A stretch of DNA of 64,000 bases from Acephala macrosclerotiorum (taxonomy: Eukaryota; Ascomycota; Leotiomycetes; Helotiales; Mollisiaceae): positions 1 to 64,000 of the forward strand of contig MU119380.1 of the NCBI GenBank assembly GCA_014904845.1. Direction: 5' to 3'. Shown in pieces: positions 42,851 through 53,212 of the stretch. The notes beneath the pieces were generated by a model. It searched no databases and was not told the origin of the DNA. It was given only the letters and a program-made list of their open reading frames with translations. Position 1 is the first letter of the stretch. Each line of letters starts with the position of its first letter. The position numbers and the translations under genes were made by a program.

Positions 42851-44528
42851 CTACTTGGTCTCATTTGCCTTCTCCTTCACAAAAGCAGCCTCACCAACGC
42901 CCTTGATATCAAGGACGGTCCCATTCAGTGCGTCATGTCTAGATTTTCCACCTCGAACCTCTTCTGCCGTCTCCACTAAGATTTTGAACGCCTTCCTGAG
43001 GTATTTTTCTTCTGCCAGAGGATTAGCGCTGACGACTCGAATGGCATAAACACCTCCAACAACACTTGATGTGATATATATCTCTCCTCTCTTGTTGACA
43101 AGCTCATACACATCTTTAGTGATTCGGTCCTGCTCCTTCTTGTCCGCAGCTTTCGGCACAACACTGAAGACTGTCAACGCGTACGCGGGCTTAGTGGTGA
43201 TCTCGAAGAGATCTTTTCTCGTCTCGATCAAGCCTGCGAAAGTCTCTCCAAGCTTGAGGTGCTTCCTGATATGGGCTTGCAGCCCATTGACGCCATATGT
43301 TCTTAACACGAACCAAATTTTCAAACTTCTGAACCGCCTCCCGAGAGGTATTTGCCAATCCCGGTAGTCAGTGACTAAACCACTTTCTGAGAATTCGTTG
43401 CGCAGATAACTTGGCATGATGGACAGTGCATCGACCAGGTCCTTTCTTCTTCGGACGAAAAGACATGAGGCATCGAAATTCGTAAGCAACCACTTGTGCA
43501 TATTCATGTCGAAGGAATGGAAATGCTCAAATGGAGCTGTGAGGTGGTGGAATTCCGGGCATACCAGAGCAGCTCCGGCGTAAGCCGCATCGACGTGAAC
43601 CCAGATCTCTCCGGGTTTGTTTGAAGGTGCGTATTTCGCTAGGGTGGAGGCAACTGATGCGAAATCATCGACAGCACAAGTGGCTGTCGTTCCTAACGTG
43701 GTTGTGAGATAGAATGGCTCAAGACCTTGTGCCTTGCACTCTTTCAACACTGCCTCTAACGCAGCACCCGTCAAGGCAAAATCGGTCTCTTTCGAAACGG
43801 GAATCGACCGATACCGAACACCGGCAATCTGGGCTGCTTTTTGTGTCGAGCTGTGTGCCGCTTCACTTCCCAATGCCACAATTCGGCTTCTCTTATGTGC
43901 GATCGCATCCTCGAGCTCAAGACCCGACAAATGTGCAGTTGTTTCTCGAAGATATTTGTCGCGTGCAGCAACCATTGCTGTGACAATTGCCTCGGAGGCG
44001 GAACCTTGAATGACCCCTCCACCATGGCTTGTCGACAGGTAGCAGTCTGGGAGGTTGAGGAGCTTTGCAAGCCAATCGAGGACGACTGTTTCGAGTTCGG
44101 TGACGGCAGGAGAACATATCCAATTGAAGGCAGGTGCTGTGAATGCAGCAGAATATAGTTCTCCCAGCATCCCAGGATAGGAGGAAGAGGCAGGGAAGAA
44201 GGCCATGAAGTTTGGTGATTGCCTAAGAGGGTCAGCCAGAACAACAGCAAAATGCGTGCAGACTTACCAATGCGTAAGACCAGGCATTATTTTGGTCTCG
44301 ATATCCTTTTGAATGTCCGCCCATGATTCTCCGTCTTGTGGTGGACCATTGGGAAGAAGCTTCTTGAGGTACCCGGGCTCGACATTGGAGACGACTCTAC
44401 GGTCTGCGATCGTGTCGTAGTAGTTGACAACTGTTCTCTGTCAGTATTTAAGGTGCGCGAGAGTTGAGAAGCCACTGACTTTCGTCAATTGCTGAGGTCG
44501 CAGCCTCTTTGAATTGTTTTGAATCCAT
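42851..44528 (-). CDS. Aromatic L-amino acid decarboxylase (PLP, group II)
   Basis: Three exons, 44528-44480, 44430-44268 and 44222-42851, encode 527 residues, slightly longer than the roughly 480-510 of animal and plant enzymes. The PLP site is complete: AHSSTQKAAQIAGV (histidine stacking on the cofactor, about residue 194), VHVDAAYAGAAL (aspartate, about 282) and SFDMNMHKWLLTNFD, whose lysine near 314 forms the Schiff base. The N-terminal substrate-site segment HWQSPNFMAFFPASSSYPGM is conserved. The enzyme decarboxylates tryptophan, tyrosine, phenylalanine or DOPA; the exact substrate is not evident. It is cytosolic. Such genes often sit in secondary-metabolite clusters, but no synthase, prenyltransferase or methyltransferase is present nearby, so clustering is not supported here. 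Confidence 0.94.
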
Positions 44529-45151
44529 TACTTGGTGAACCGAATGTGGAGATGGGTCAGGAAATATGAAAGACGAGTGATGAGATTCTATGAGAGAGAA
44601 TAGAACGAACAGGAGAACGGTCTATATATGTCCACGGAATTATAATACAATGCCGATGGGACCGACCGGCTTACCGTGTGTGAGGGGGGAGAGGTGGCCA
44701 TGTTGGAAGGGAAGTGAAGTTCGAAAATTTGTGATCCCGCAGCGGATGGCCCCGCTGGAGCTTCACTTCTCAATTCTTTACAACCCCGGATCGATGCATG
44801 AGATGCCCTTGAAGTAAAGCATGCAGCCAGATACATCAAGACCGCCCTTCCGCTGACATCTTGACATCTTTTGCGGTCGCATTAGAGTCTGAGGGTCCAA
44901 TGTTTGCCGTTTTTAGATTCCCGGTTTCCGTTATCAATACCCGAGCCGAGAAGCTGCCTACTCGGACGAAGTCCCGACCATCGCTTTGTAGATCTACTCT
45001 CACGAACTTCTTTTGGCAGACTAACGACGTTCTCTTCAAGACTCGATTTGTTTCAACGATAGAGAGGCTTTGAATGTTTTGTCATGGTCCATTATGAATT
45101 ATATACTCATCTATGTTTAATCTTCCCAGGCTGTCCTTTCCTGAGCAACTA
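44529..45151. other. Intergenic, no gene seen
   Basis: About 620 bases with the decarboxylase promoter and the 3' flank of the GH28 remnant. A TATA-like ATATATAGACC reads toward the decarboxylase on the minus strand near 44625. No frame is convincing. Confidence 0.45.
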
Positions 45152-46558
45152 AGTAGGCACGAACGTCCCATTCGCACACTCAAACCCCAATCTCGGATTC
45201 AATTCCTTCGTAGCATTCAAACAAACAACTGTCGGCGCGCGCAAATCTTGTGGGAACAGCTGCACATTTCTACAGCAAAGTTCTGACAGCTAGTGTTAGT
45301 ATTACACTCCACTATTACCGCCTCCGTATGCTTTAGATTCGGCAACCCGACGTTGTACCAGCACAGATCGGAAGCACAGCTTCCATCGCCGGGCGAGAAT
45401 GTATTAATTGTCCCAGTGAAATTCGCCCATGTGAAATTGGACCAAGTGATATTCTTCGCCAGTCCCTAACCACCTATCGAAGATTTAAATCGAGCGGCAT
45501 AGACAGCGTTGATGACAGTGATGTCGTCGAAATGGATGTTAGCAACATTGGCGAATGAGGCTTGATTTTGACCTAAAGAGCTGATTGACATTCCATGGCT
45601 CTGATATCCGATTGTACCGCCCTGGAACAGAACATTGTGGGATCCAGATTGTACAGCGGTGACGTCGTCACCGTTGAAGATCACGCTGTTGTAGATCTTG
45701 ATGTTGGTTCCTGTGACGTCGAAACCGTCCGTGTTAAAGGGGAAACCCCCGCCCGTGCAACACGCCAACGATGGCGCCCGTGATAGTTATGTTGCTTCTA
45801 ACTAGCTGCACATTCTAGCTAATCGGTTTGCGCGATTTGAAGTTGGACATGGAACCGCTCGTCGTATTGAAGGACATGAGATGAGGGGCGTTCGCGATTC
45901 CGGTGCCATTCACGGGGTTCTTGTCCCACCATGCTTGACCGTATGAGTTGATCCTGCTCAACACATTAGCACCGTAGAGGCTAATCCCAGCGTTCGGAGC
46001 TCTGGAGCTGTGTGTGATTTTGGGAGCTGGAACGGAGAAAACGGACTCGGTCTGTTTGCATGCAGGCTCCTGACTCTTGAAAGAGGCCCCCTCTCCGGAG
46101 CCCCCATACGAGAAAACATCCTTTTAGTATGGAGATAAAACATACCAGCTGTTCGAAACGTTGGAAGGGCCAACACAGTCTATCGATGGACTAGCGAATG
46201 TGAACCAATACAATGCGGTTGAATACGTGAGAGCATTGCAGGCATTGAGGAGGTTCTGAATAGCCGTGGCATTTTGTGGGAGATGCGGGTTGCCTTGCAT
46301 CTGAATCGCAAAATTAGAGAGATTTTTTGTAGATATGGGAGCAAAAATGTTGTAGTCTACCCCCTCACTGAAAATGATGACCGAATTGCTCAAACCTTTT
46401 GCGAATGCTGCTGCAACCGCTGGAGAGTCGTCTGCAGAGCCATTTCACGACAGGTACTTAGATGGAATGACACAAGCTTTGATTCGAGCAGGGGAACTAT
46501 CTGAAGCAGCAAGTGTGCCGAACACAACGCTCAACAGAAAGAAATATTTCGAGAGCAT
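45152..46558 (-). pseudogene. GH28 exopolygalacturonase pseudogene
   Basis: A signal peptide (MLSKYFFLLSVVFGTLAASD) begins the gene at 46558. It is followed by an in-frame TGA at 46445-46447, after which the coding continues as NGSADDSPAVAAAFAKG and NIFAPISTKNLSNFAIQMQG. Downstream, in shifted frames, come [40 protein letters not shown] and [20 protein letters not shown], which include the GH28 catalytic aspartates (NTDG and GDD), then [13 protein letters not shown] (histidine). At least one more stop (after FKSRKPIS), a further stop at 45466-45468 after KSSIGG, and frame changes follow. The C-terminus [14 protein letters not shown] and ANGTFVPT is intact. The enzyme would have cleaved galacturonic acid from pectin outside the cell. 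Too many lesions for function. Confidence 0.85.
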
Positions 46559-47939
46559 CTTGAAACTGCAATGCAATGTTGGAGTCGAGTGGTAAGGAGC
46601 TTCTTGGACATTTATGAATGTGGGAGAAACTTCAATTTGAATGCTTGCCAAGCTTCAATCAATGACTGTGCCCTGTTGATCTTCTGCCAGAATACCATGC
46701 TCTCTATCAGCCATAGTGATTAGAGGGAAAGTGTTTTCCGGAATCCAACATCACGGTTTCTTGCTGTTGACTGCACTCCATAATGCCCAATTCTTCAAGC
46801 CCCGTAAAGGCACGTGCAATTAAAAGCTCCGTCGACAAACTTCTGAGGGGTAGCTTGCCATCGGTGACGTTGTCTCAATGCTCAAAGGGCATTCAAGTAC
46901 TAATTAGAAATGAATTTGCTGTTTGAATATTTCGAAATGTTCGTTCTCGGTAGAAATTCTGGGCATTTGAAGAACGAGCTTGAGGGAATAGAATGTCGAG
47001 TGCTTATGAAAAGGGGATACCAGCTCGCGAATGGAATTGCAACGTCAAACCCGGGATCAAGAGTACAATAGTCGATTAACACAATGGTAATTTAACCCCC
47101 CTCTGTAGTCCTGGCACATGGTGATGACAACTGTCCGAGGAGAAACAACTCAAGAAAAAATTATACTGCAGGCAGGAACAAGAAAACTCAATAACCAACA
47201 TGAGACCGTCAACTTGATGTGCTTGATGGTTCTCAACAAAAACTAATTGAAAGAAAGTGCGTTGTTGATGATGAATATGTGTCCCTTGATCGGCGGGCAT
47301 GCATAGGGACATGATTCACCGCACCCGGAAGTGTGCGCCACTTAGCCAGGGGCATACCGCTCGTGAGGCGTGCTCGAGATGGTGCTGAAAGGAAAGTTGA
47401 AGTCGGGAAGCCCGAAATAGAAGCAACCAGGCAGATGCCCGATGACGTAAGCGCTAACTTTACCGGGTATCTTTTCGGCACCGGCTCTCGGGACAGAACT
47501 TTCATCAGACTTCGAGATCCCTCGATGCTTTCATCCTGACATCAATGCTATTCCGATCCGCCCGTAAGATTTGGAGGATACATCAAATTGCTTGCTGACA
47601 TCCGTAGGAACGCTCCGAGCGCCTTTCTCAAGAAAGCCAATGCATCAAGCCCTCACCGCTGTCTGCTACTCCCGATGGTGGGTTCAGGAAGCAGTATATA
47701 CCTGGAACCGATCTTGACGAGTACCTCTTCGTGCTGTTGCTAAGCTGCAAACCGATCAAATGTCCCCTTCATAATTACGAATCTCGAAACCAGCCTCCCC
47801 AATACAACTTATCTCCGAGCAAGAGGTCAATTCTAAAATTGCTCTCGTCGACTAAAGTCGAGAAGGATACGATGTGCAACAAGAATCGTAGAAGTATAAA
47901 AATAGAAGGGACATCAAGAACACGTCTAGTACCAAGTTA
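46559..47939. other. Intergenic, no gene seen
   Basis: About 1.4 kb, in which short frames occur on both strands but none has family motifs or splice structure. It contains the promoter of the decayed GH28 gene. Confidence 0.5.
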
Positions 47940-48360
47940 TTATCTCTCTCTCCTTTCCATCAGAAGTTCTTTCACTTTTTCATCTTCCGCGTATTCCACT
48001 GCCAGCTTTCCGTACACATCTTTAATAGAAGTATCAGCGCCTCTCTCAAGCAAACTCCTCACTACCTCAACGCCTTCGTCTCCACCCTCAACCACGGCAG
48101 TCATCATCGCCTTGTCTACTTCCACCTTATGATCAAGCGGGAAGTTCACCAGTGGGGGATAGCGCGACGCAACAGCCAGCAGCAGGAAGCTAGGGCCGTC
48201 TCTCTTGAGCGTGGTGTCGAAGATGATGTATATCTTGAGGCCGAGGAGTGAGCTGTGAAGAAGTGTGCGGTTCTTCGTTTTGTATGCGAATTGCAGGTGG
48301 GATATATGGCTTGCGATGGTCTCAAAGTCTCGAGCACATTCTTCTTTCAAATGAGAGATG
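47940..48360 (-). pseudogene. Ankyrin-repeat C-terminal fragment
   Basis: A terminal exon of about 140 residues, probably starting at a 3' splice site (CTTGCAG) at 48360. The end has one clear ankyrin unit (EVVRSLLERGADTSIKDVYG, then KLAVEYAEDEKVKELL). Before it is a helical region beginning HLKEECARDFETIASHISHL. Upstream, one frame reads LLNVLSAAGGHTVEVECVTI and QDEAIVGDVGY but contains two TGA stops and no ATG, so the N-terminal part is either decayed or spliced in a way I could not resolve. No function can be assigned; it could be the remains of a fungal NACHT/ankyrin-type protein. Confidence 0.45.
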
Positions 48361-49251
48361 CTGCAAGAACTGCCACTGCTTCAGTATTTCAATACCCGAC
48401 ATCTCCTACTATAGCTTCATCTTGCCCGCTCAACGCCCGTCATCCTGATATAGTCACACACTCCACTTCTACCGTATGCCCGCCAGCAGCGGAGAGAACA
48501 TTGAGCAAACTCCCCGTCAATACAGCTTCAGCCTCTCAATCCCGATGTGGATAGAAGTCACCGGCGAATTTCCTATCTCAGCGAAGAAGCTTTATGCAAC
48601 ATTTTTAAGTTCATGGAGTCTTCAACCAACCAATCAATCGGGACTGTAATTGATCAAAATTCATGGTCAAAACAAATTCGCCTCGCTTGGCAAGGAGCAA
48701 GTTCGATTCGGACGAAAACGGGGGATCGGAGAGTCAGCTAACCGAATTTAACGACTGAATCGCCTCCGGTGTAACCGAGAACTGATTTAGAGTTGCCAAT
48801 GTATATGGTGAAAGCCTTTCTGTGTCGTGCGACAGAATAGGGTTGCGCACTCGGGAGATTGGCGATGCACAGAAGGACGCAAGGTCACACGGCTGAGTAC
48901 CTGCAACTGTCCCTATCGTGTCGAGAACCACTACGCCATTTGTGGCTTGTGGAGCGCGGTGTCTTCATTCGTGGTGGTAAGTATGAGCTATAATGATTGA
49001 GTGATTCGATGTCAAAGATTACAGGTCTAGGTTGTATTGTTTCTAAGTAAACGATTCCGAATGTATGTCGCAAGATGGAAAACAACAAAGGGAATCATTA
49101 TTTAAGTCTACTCCGGTCTACCACCCCCCTCACACTAATTAGAGCTGACTCTTTTACAGACGTCGAACCACTCGTGTATGGACATCGGTCATCTATTCTG
49201 GCAAGGCCACTCGTCCCTCTCGATGTCCTCTATGCTTGCTCGCCGCCATGA
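48361..49251. other. Mostly non-coding, possible remnant
   Basis: The first 200 bases may be decayed coding sequence of the ankyrin fragment. The remainder shows no coding frame or repeat. Confidence 0.4.
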
Positions 49252-49871
49252 TCAATGTTGAATAGAACACAAGGCTGCCACACTGTCAGCAAGGCGACAT
49301 TCTCAGTGAACAGCGCTACTTACGCAATGAAGAGCAAGGACAAGACACAAGCCACGGTCATATGTGCATCACTTCCCCACTTGCTCACCCCGCTCTCAAT
49401 GGCCAACCAAAGCCACAACGCAGTCACAATCCCGGACTTGATCCATTCGAAGTCAACATTTAACTTGTGACTGCGGCCGATGGCTCTGATCTGGGTGAGA
49501 ACAGTGAAGAGCTGAATAAAGCCGAGAAGAGGGACGATGGTATAGATGCTGTCGCAAATGTTAGTCTAATGTACGTTGAGATTAAGAGAACGAAGAGCTT
49601 ACACAATCTTATGAGCATCCTTGAATCTTGAGAAAAGGAAAAATTGGACGATTTGGAAAGAAACAATTGCTGCTGCAAATGCTTGCAGCAAATACAGTGC
49701 CTCGACAACGGCAACTTGGACTTCTGGAGTCATATCTGCGGCGATGTTGGGTGGCATGGGACTGACAGGAGCTTCAAGTTTGATCAATGAGGAAGCGAGC
49801 AGAAAGACTTGGGAGCCGTCTGATATAGGTATGCCTTTGTTCAACCAGAAATTGTTTCCGAAATTACTCAT
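49252..49871 (-). CDS. Small four-helix membrane protein, unknown
   Basis: Three exons, 49871-49603, 49548-49324 and 49282-49252, encode 174 residues; an alternative in-frame ATG at 49949 would give 200. Four hydrophobic segments are visible: EALYLLQAFAAAIVSFQIVQ, IYTIVPLLGFIQLFTVLTQI, GIVTALWLWLAIES and MTVACVLSLLFIAVAALC. Between helices two and three is a basic loop (IRAIGRSHKLN). The N-terminus (SNFGNNFWLNKGIPISDGSQ) carries no signal peptide. I do not recognise the family; topology resembles fragments of fungal integral membrane proteins of unknown function, and loss of an N-terminal or C-terminal part cannot be ruled out. Splice sites are good and phases agree, so it is likely expressed. 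Confidence 0.6.
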
Positions 49872-50662
49872 AGCACATTGTGTTATGTTGCACGTCGATG
49901 CTGTGACCTCAGACCTAACATCACCCCGCCTTCTTCGAATGATGTACATTTTTGTTGGGTCGCTTCGTGTTTTTCAATCTATGCGTATTCGAACTAATGA
50001 AATCCGCCATCAGTCTATCGGGAGAAAGACGACCATCAATTACACTTCATGGGAGAAGTTTTCGAGGAGGATTTAAGGGTACTCGCTTCAGGGGAAATCA
50101 AGCCACGCCAAAGGCATCCTCGCGCCACCCGATGATCCTTCCTTCCACAACATCTTTCCCAGCCCCACTTCGCTCGGATTTTCTGACGACTTCAGATGAT
50201 ATCGTACAACATCGATCCAAATGCATGGGTTTGACAAGAAACAAGCTTGCCCAATTATCGCATGAGATTTTCGACACGCCTCCCGAGACTAACATCAGCT
50301 GGTTGTTTAACCTGAATCTTCACCTGCACGAGATCTGTTTCTGCTCTGAAAAGATGAGTAGGGCTGCTTTATCGGCAATGCCGGGTGAGCTAAGGTGAGT
50401 AAGGTTGAGGCGAAGGTGAGAAGCAGCTGCCAGTCCGAACCCATACTTTCTCCAAAAGAGAACAGCTTGCGAAAATGCCAGTTTTCTACCAGTTTCTCCA
50501 CGGCCTTCGCTTTGTTCATCTCGCTTTGCTTCGAAAGATGAGAAACGGGGGTGGTTTCTGCTATGCGAGTGGACTTTGAAACGCATATAGAAGTTTATCT
50601 CGGATCGGGGTTTCCGGGGCTCATGCCTGTTGATGTCCGAGAGCCCGGGTCCGAGAGCCTGT
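49872..50662. other. Intergenic, no gene seen
   Basis: About 790 bases between the small membrane protein gene and the inverted-repeat element. One plus-strand frame of about 140 codons is open but lacks an ATG start and family motifs, so it is not called. Confidence 0.5.
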
Positions 50663-50911
50663 CTCTCCACCGGAGAAAAAAGTGGCCGATTTTGTCAAAG
50701 TGCGCAAATGCGACAAATCTGCAATATTGCCAATAAACAATTAACAAATCATACAATATTTTTTTATGTGCATGTACATTAGCTATTTTTTGAAGTATTC
50801 CCTAGGTGTAGAGGTTTTAGGGCATGGAACGTCGAGAAATAAAGTGTTGAGTACTTTGGATTTTGGTGTTCTCGCGTGCCAAAGTCGGCCACTTTTTTCT
50901 CCGGTGGAGAG
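50663..50911. mobile_element. MITE-like element with terminal inverted repeats
   Basis: A 249-bp segment bounded by perfect 27-bp inverted repeats: the left end at 50663-50689 starts CTCTCCACCGGAGAAAAAAG, and the right end at 50885-50911 is its exact complement. Both ends are flanked by the same five bases, CCTGT (50658-50662 and 50912-50916), which look like a target-site duplication. The interior is AT-rich without coding capacity. This is the design of a non-autonomous DNA transposon moved by a transposase elsewhere in the genome. The perfect repeats suggest a young insertion or strong conservation. The superfamily is not assigned. Confidence 0.8.
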
Positions 50912-51114
50912 CCTGTTCCCGAAAATTGGGAAGCGAGACTGCGCCTCTCGTCCGATGTTTTCGGGAGGATCTGGTTGGACGCCTCATTCCCGAGGATCAT
51001 GGCTTGCGATGTGCAACAAACAGGGAGATTTCTGTCAGACGAGATGACTGAGGCTCTAGTTTCGTCACTAGCTGATGGCACTAGCACCTAGCTGGAAAGA
51101 GTAAAATGATTGGT

Positions 51115-51290
51115 CAAATTTGAAAAATTTAAATATATATATATATTTTATAATTTAATAAAAATATTTAAATTATAAAAAAACTATTTTTTGAAATAAG
51201 TTTGACGTATATGGATAATTTTATGATATAAATCTTTTTATATTATCCGATTCGCACAGTTATAATTCTTATTAATTGTTTGTTATATAT
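51115..51290. repeat. Short AT-rich stretch
   Basis: A run of AT-rich sequence just past the MITE-like element, including TATATATATATATTTT. It is milder than the islands at the window start and could be a small RIP-affected remnant. Confidence 0.4.
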
Positions 51291-51382
51291 GTTATTGGAA
51301 AGACTATAAATACGACTACCTCCAACATCAACCTCCTCCGCCATCAACCTCCACATGTCCCTTATTCTTCAACTGTCAATTA

Positions 51383-53212
51383 TCACTTGTACACATCCCC
51401 TCCTAACTCATATAAAGGCTGAATCTTATCACCATTTGGTACATTCTGACCGTTCTGGATCTGATGACTGTTCTTGATTTCGTGGCTATTCAACTCGGCT
51501 GGTCCATAACCGCCGTCCCGATATTTCTCATGTGGTGACCCAACACCATCCATGCCTGAGGTCGTGGTCCTAGCAGTCGATATGCCTCCCAACGGTGTTT
51601 CTTTTTTCCTGTTATGTTTCCGGCGGTAGAGAAAGGCGCACAAGGATATGATCCCGAGACCACAGACGGCAATACTTGCACCAATACCAGCCTTTGCCTC
51701 CGGTGTGAGCCCATGAGATGAATTTGTGGTACTTGAAGACGATGCGGGGTTCGTTGCTGCTGCTGGGCTGGTTGTTGCTGTGCCGGCCGACTGCACACTG
51801 AATGGCACCAAGACTCCCTTCCAACTAGTCGCCCAGTCGTTGGAGGATGGCGAGATAGATGCATCCTGGTCGCGGATGGTTTGAACGGTGCTCTGTGACC
51901 CGATGTTTGGACCCGGGGCTTGTGCAAGCCACCACACGCCCTGGTTGTTGTTGACATTCCAGTTCGCCCCTACAAACGCCGCTTGGAGAAAGGCACGGCC
52001 TAATGAGTACCTGCCATTGGATTGCGCATTGCAAGGGAAATACGGGACCGTCGACGTGACCAGAGGTGCTTCGAGAGTCAGGTTGAGGAGCATGAAAGGC
52101 ACATTGATCGTGATGTTTTGCGTATTGCTCTGGTCTTTGCGGAAGACAAAACTAAGAACGGAGGGAGAAGAGATAATCTGGGTGTATCGTGGGTCGTTGG
52201 TATTCCACGTGTAGAGACCAAGGTCGGCATTGTATGTCACTGGAAGCCAAGCGGCAATAGCATCGCAACTGCTTTTTGGCAAATCCAGGTACGGGGCTTC
52301 CGGAAGCATTGAAACTGACAAAGCAGGGCCAATCGAAGAGTTTCCAGTAGCAAGGAGATCGCTTATTGTGGATGTATTGAAAGGAGATGAGCCATCGATT
52401 ACGTTGATCGCGATATCGAGCAGATCGATAAGCCCTTTCTTTCCGTCATCATCGGGCTCAATTCCTGCAAACGCTCCTTGTTGCGTCGAAATGTTGCCAC
52501 AAATTCGAGCTTGGTCGTAACCGCCGAAGTAGAGAGAGCCTTTGATCTTCGATTTTACAGACCCAATTTGCAATCCAAAAGAGTTTGAAGGTGTTAAATT
52601 TGCCGCCTGTAGATAACCTGGTATTAGACTTCCGTTGATCATAGGCTGGCCGGGCTGCGTAAAACTTTGATTCACAGTGCCCAGGTATCCCAAGCCCAGT
52701 GTTCCTACTTGTAATACTTTGATAGAGCCGCTTGGATAGACAGCAGCGATATCGTCATACATGGCGATAGTTACGTTTGGCACAGTGATCGTGTTTCTGA
52801 GAGCGTCCGATGTCCCAATATTCATCTGATCCAATGCACCAATTCCTTGTGTGCCCTGGACTTGAAGGCCGCCATGCGAGAAATCAGTCGCTGCTGGGAA
52901 ACGTATTGTTCCTATGGCGGTGGTTGAGCTCTCGACAGCGTAAAGGCCACCCGCCGAGGCAAAACAGGCGTTCGGTGACAGAGTGACGTTGGAACAAATC
53001 CCCGGTGTTAAAAGGTGTGAGCGAAAAGTTCCTCCAGGATAGAGAGCAACTTGTTGCGCGGGCGTTCCAATGCCGATTTGCACTGCTTGCCATGGTCCAT
53101 CTGGTCCAAAGCTGTTGCTGGACCAGGTCATGGTAAATGGTAGTGCAGAATCTGCTGCCAAGGCTCGAGCGACGAGTGTTCCAAGGACAAACAAATAACA
53201 GAACTGCGTCAT
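51383..53212 (-). CDS. Membrane-anchored pepsin-fold protein, probably non-catalytic
   Basis: A single-exon gene of 609 residues. A signal peptide (MTQFCYLFVLGTLVARALAA) precedes an aspartic-protease-like ectodomain (GPWQAVQIGIGTPAQQVAL; later KGSLYFGGYDQARICGN and RYSLGRAFLQAAFVGANW, which resembles the ILG-hydrophobic ending of the family). The catalytic triad Asp-Thr/Ser-Gly is missing: the place after QQVAL reads YPGGT, and no DTG or DSG occurs in the expected second position. A stalk rich in serine, threonine and alanine leads to a membrane helix (IGASIAVCGLGIISLCAFLY) and a basic, variable cytosolic tail of about 80 residues. Related fungal proteins are annotated as peptidase A1 but lack activity; a cell-wall or signalling sensor is conceivable. 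Intact, with many N-glycosylation sequons. Confidence 0.82.
   Translation of the reverse strand: MTQFCYLFVLGTLVARALAADSALPFTMTWSSNSFGPDGPWQAVQIGIGTPAQQVALYPGGTFRSHLLTPGICSNVTLSPNACFASAGGLYAVESSTTAIGTIRFPAATDFSHGGLQVQGTQGIGALDQMNIGTSDALRNTITVPNVTIAMYDDIAAVYPSGSIKVLQVGTLGLGYLGTVNQSFTQPGQPMINGSLIPGYLQAANLTPSNSFGLQIGSVKSKIKGSLYFGGYDQARICGNISTQQGAFAGIEPDDDGKKGLIDLLDIAINVIDGSSPFNTSTISDLLATGNSSIGPALSVSMLPEAPYLDLPKSSCDAIAAWLPVTYNADLGLYTWNTNDPRYTQIISSPSVLSFVFRKDQSNTQNITINVPFMLLNLTLEAPLVTSTVPYFPCNAQSNGRYSLGRAFLQAAFVGANWNVNNNQGVWWLAQAPGPNIGSQSTVQTIRDQDASISPSSNDWATSWKGVLVPFSVQSAGTATTSPAAATNPASSSSTTNSSHGLTPEAKAGIGASIAVCGLGIISLCAFLYRRKHNRKKETPLGGISTARTTTSGMDGVGSPHEKYRDGGYGPAELNSHEIKNSHQIQNGQNVPNGDKIQPLYELGGDVYK

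Noticed and set aside
39907..44528. Secondary-metabolite cluster around the aromatic amino acid decarboxylase
   Set aside because: Neighbours are an ammonium transporter and a dead pectinase; no synthase, prenyltransferase, P450 or cluster regulator is present.
49952..50398. Plus-strand frame of about 149 codons
   Set aside because: No ATG at its start, no motifs and no splice support.
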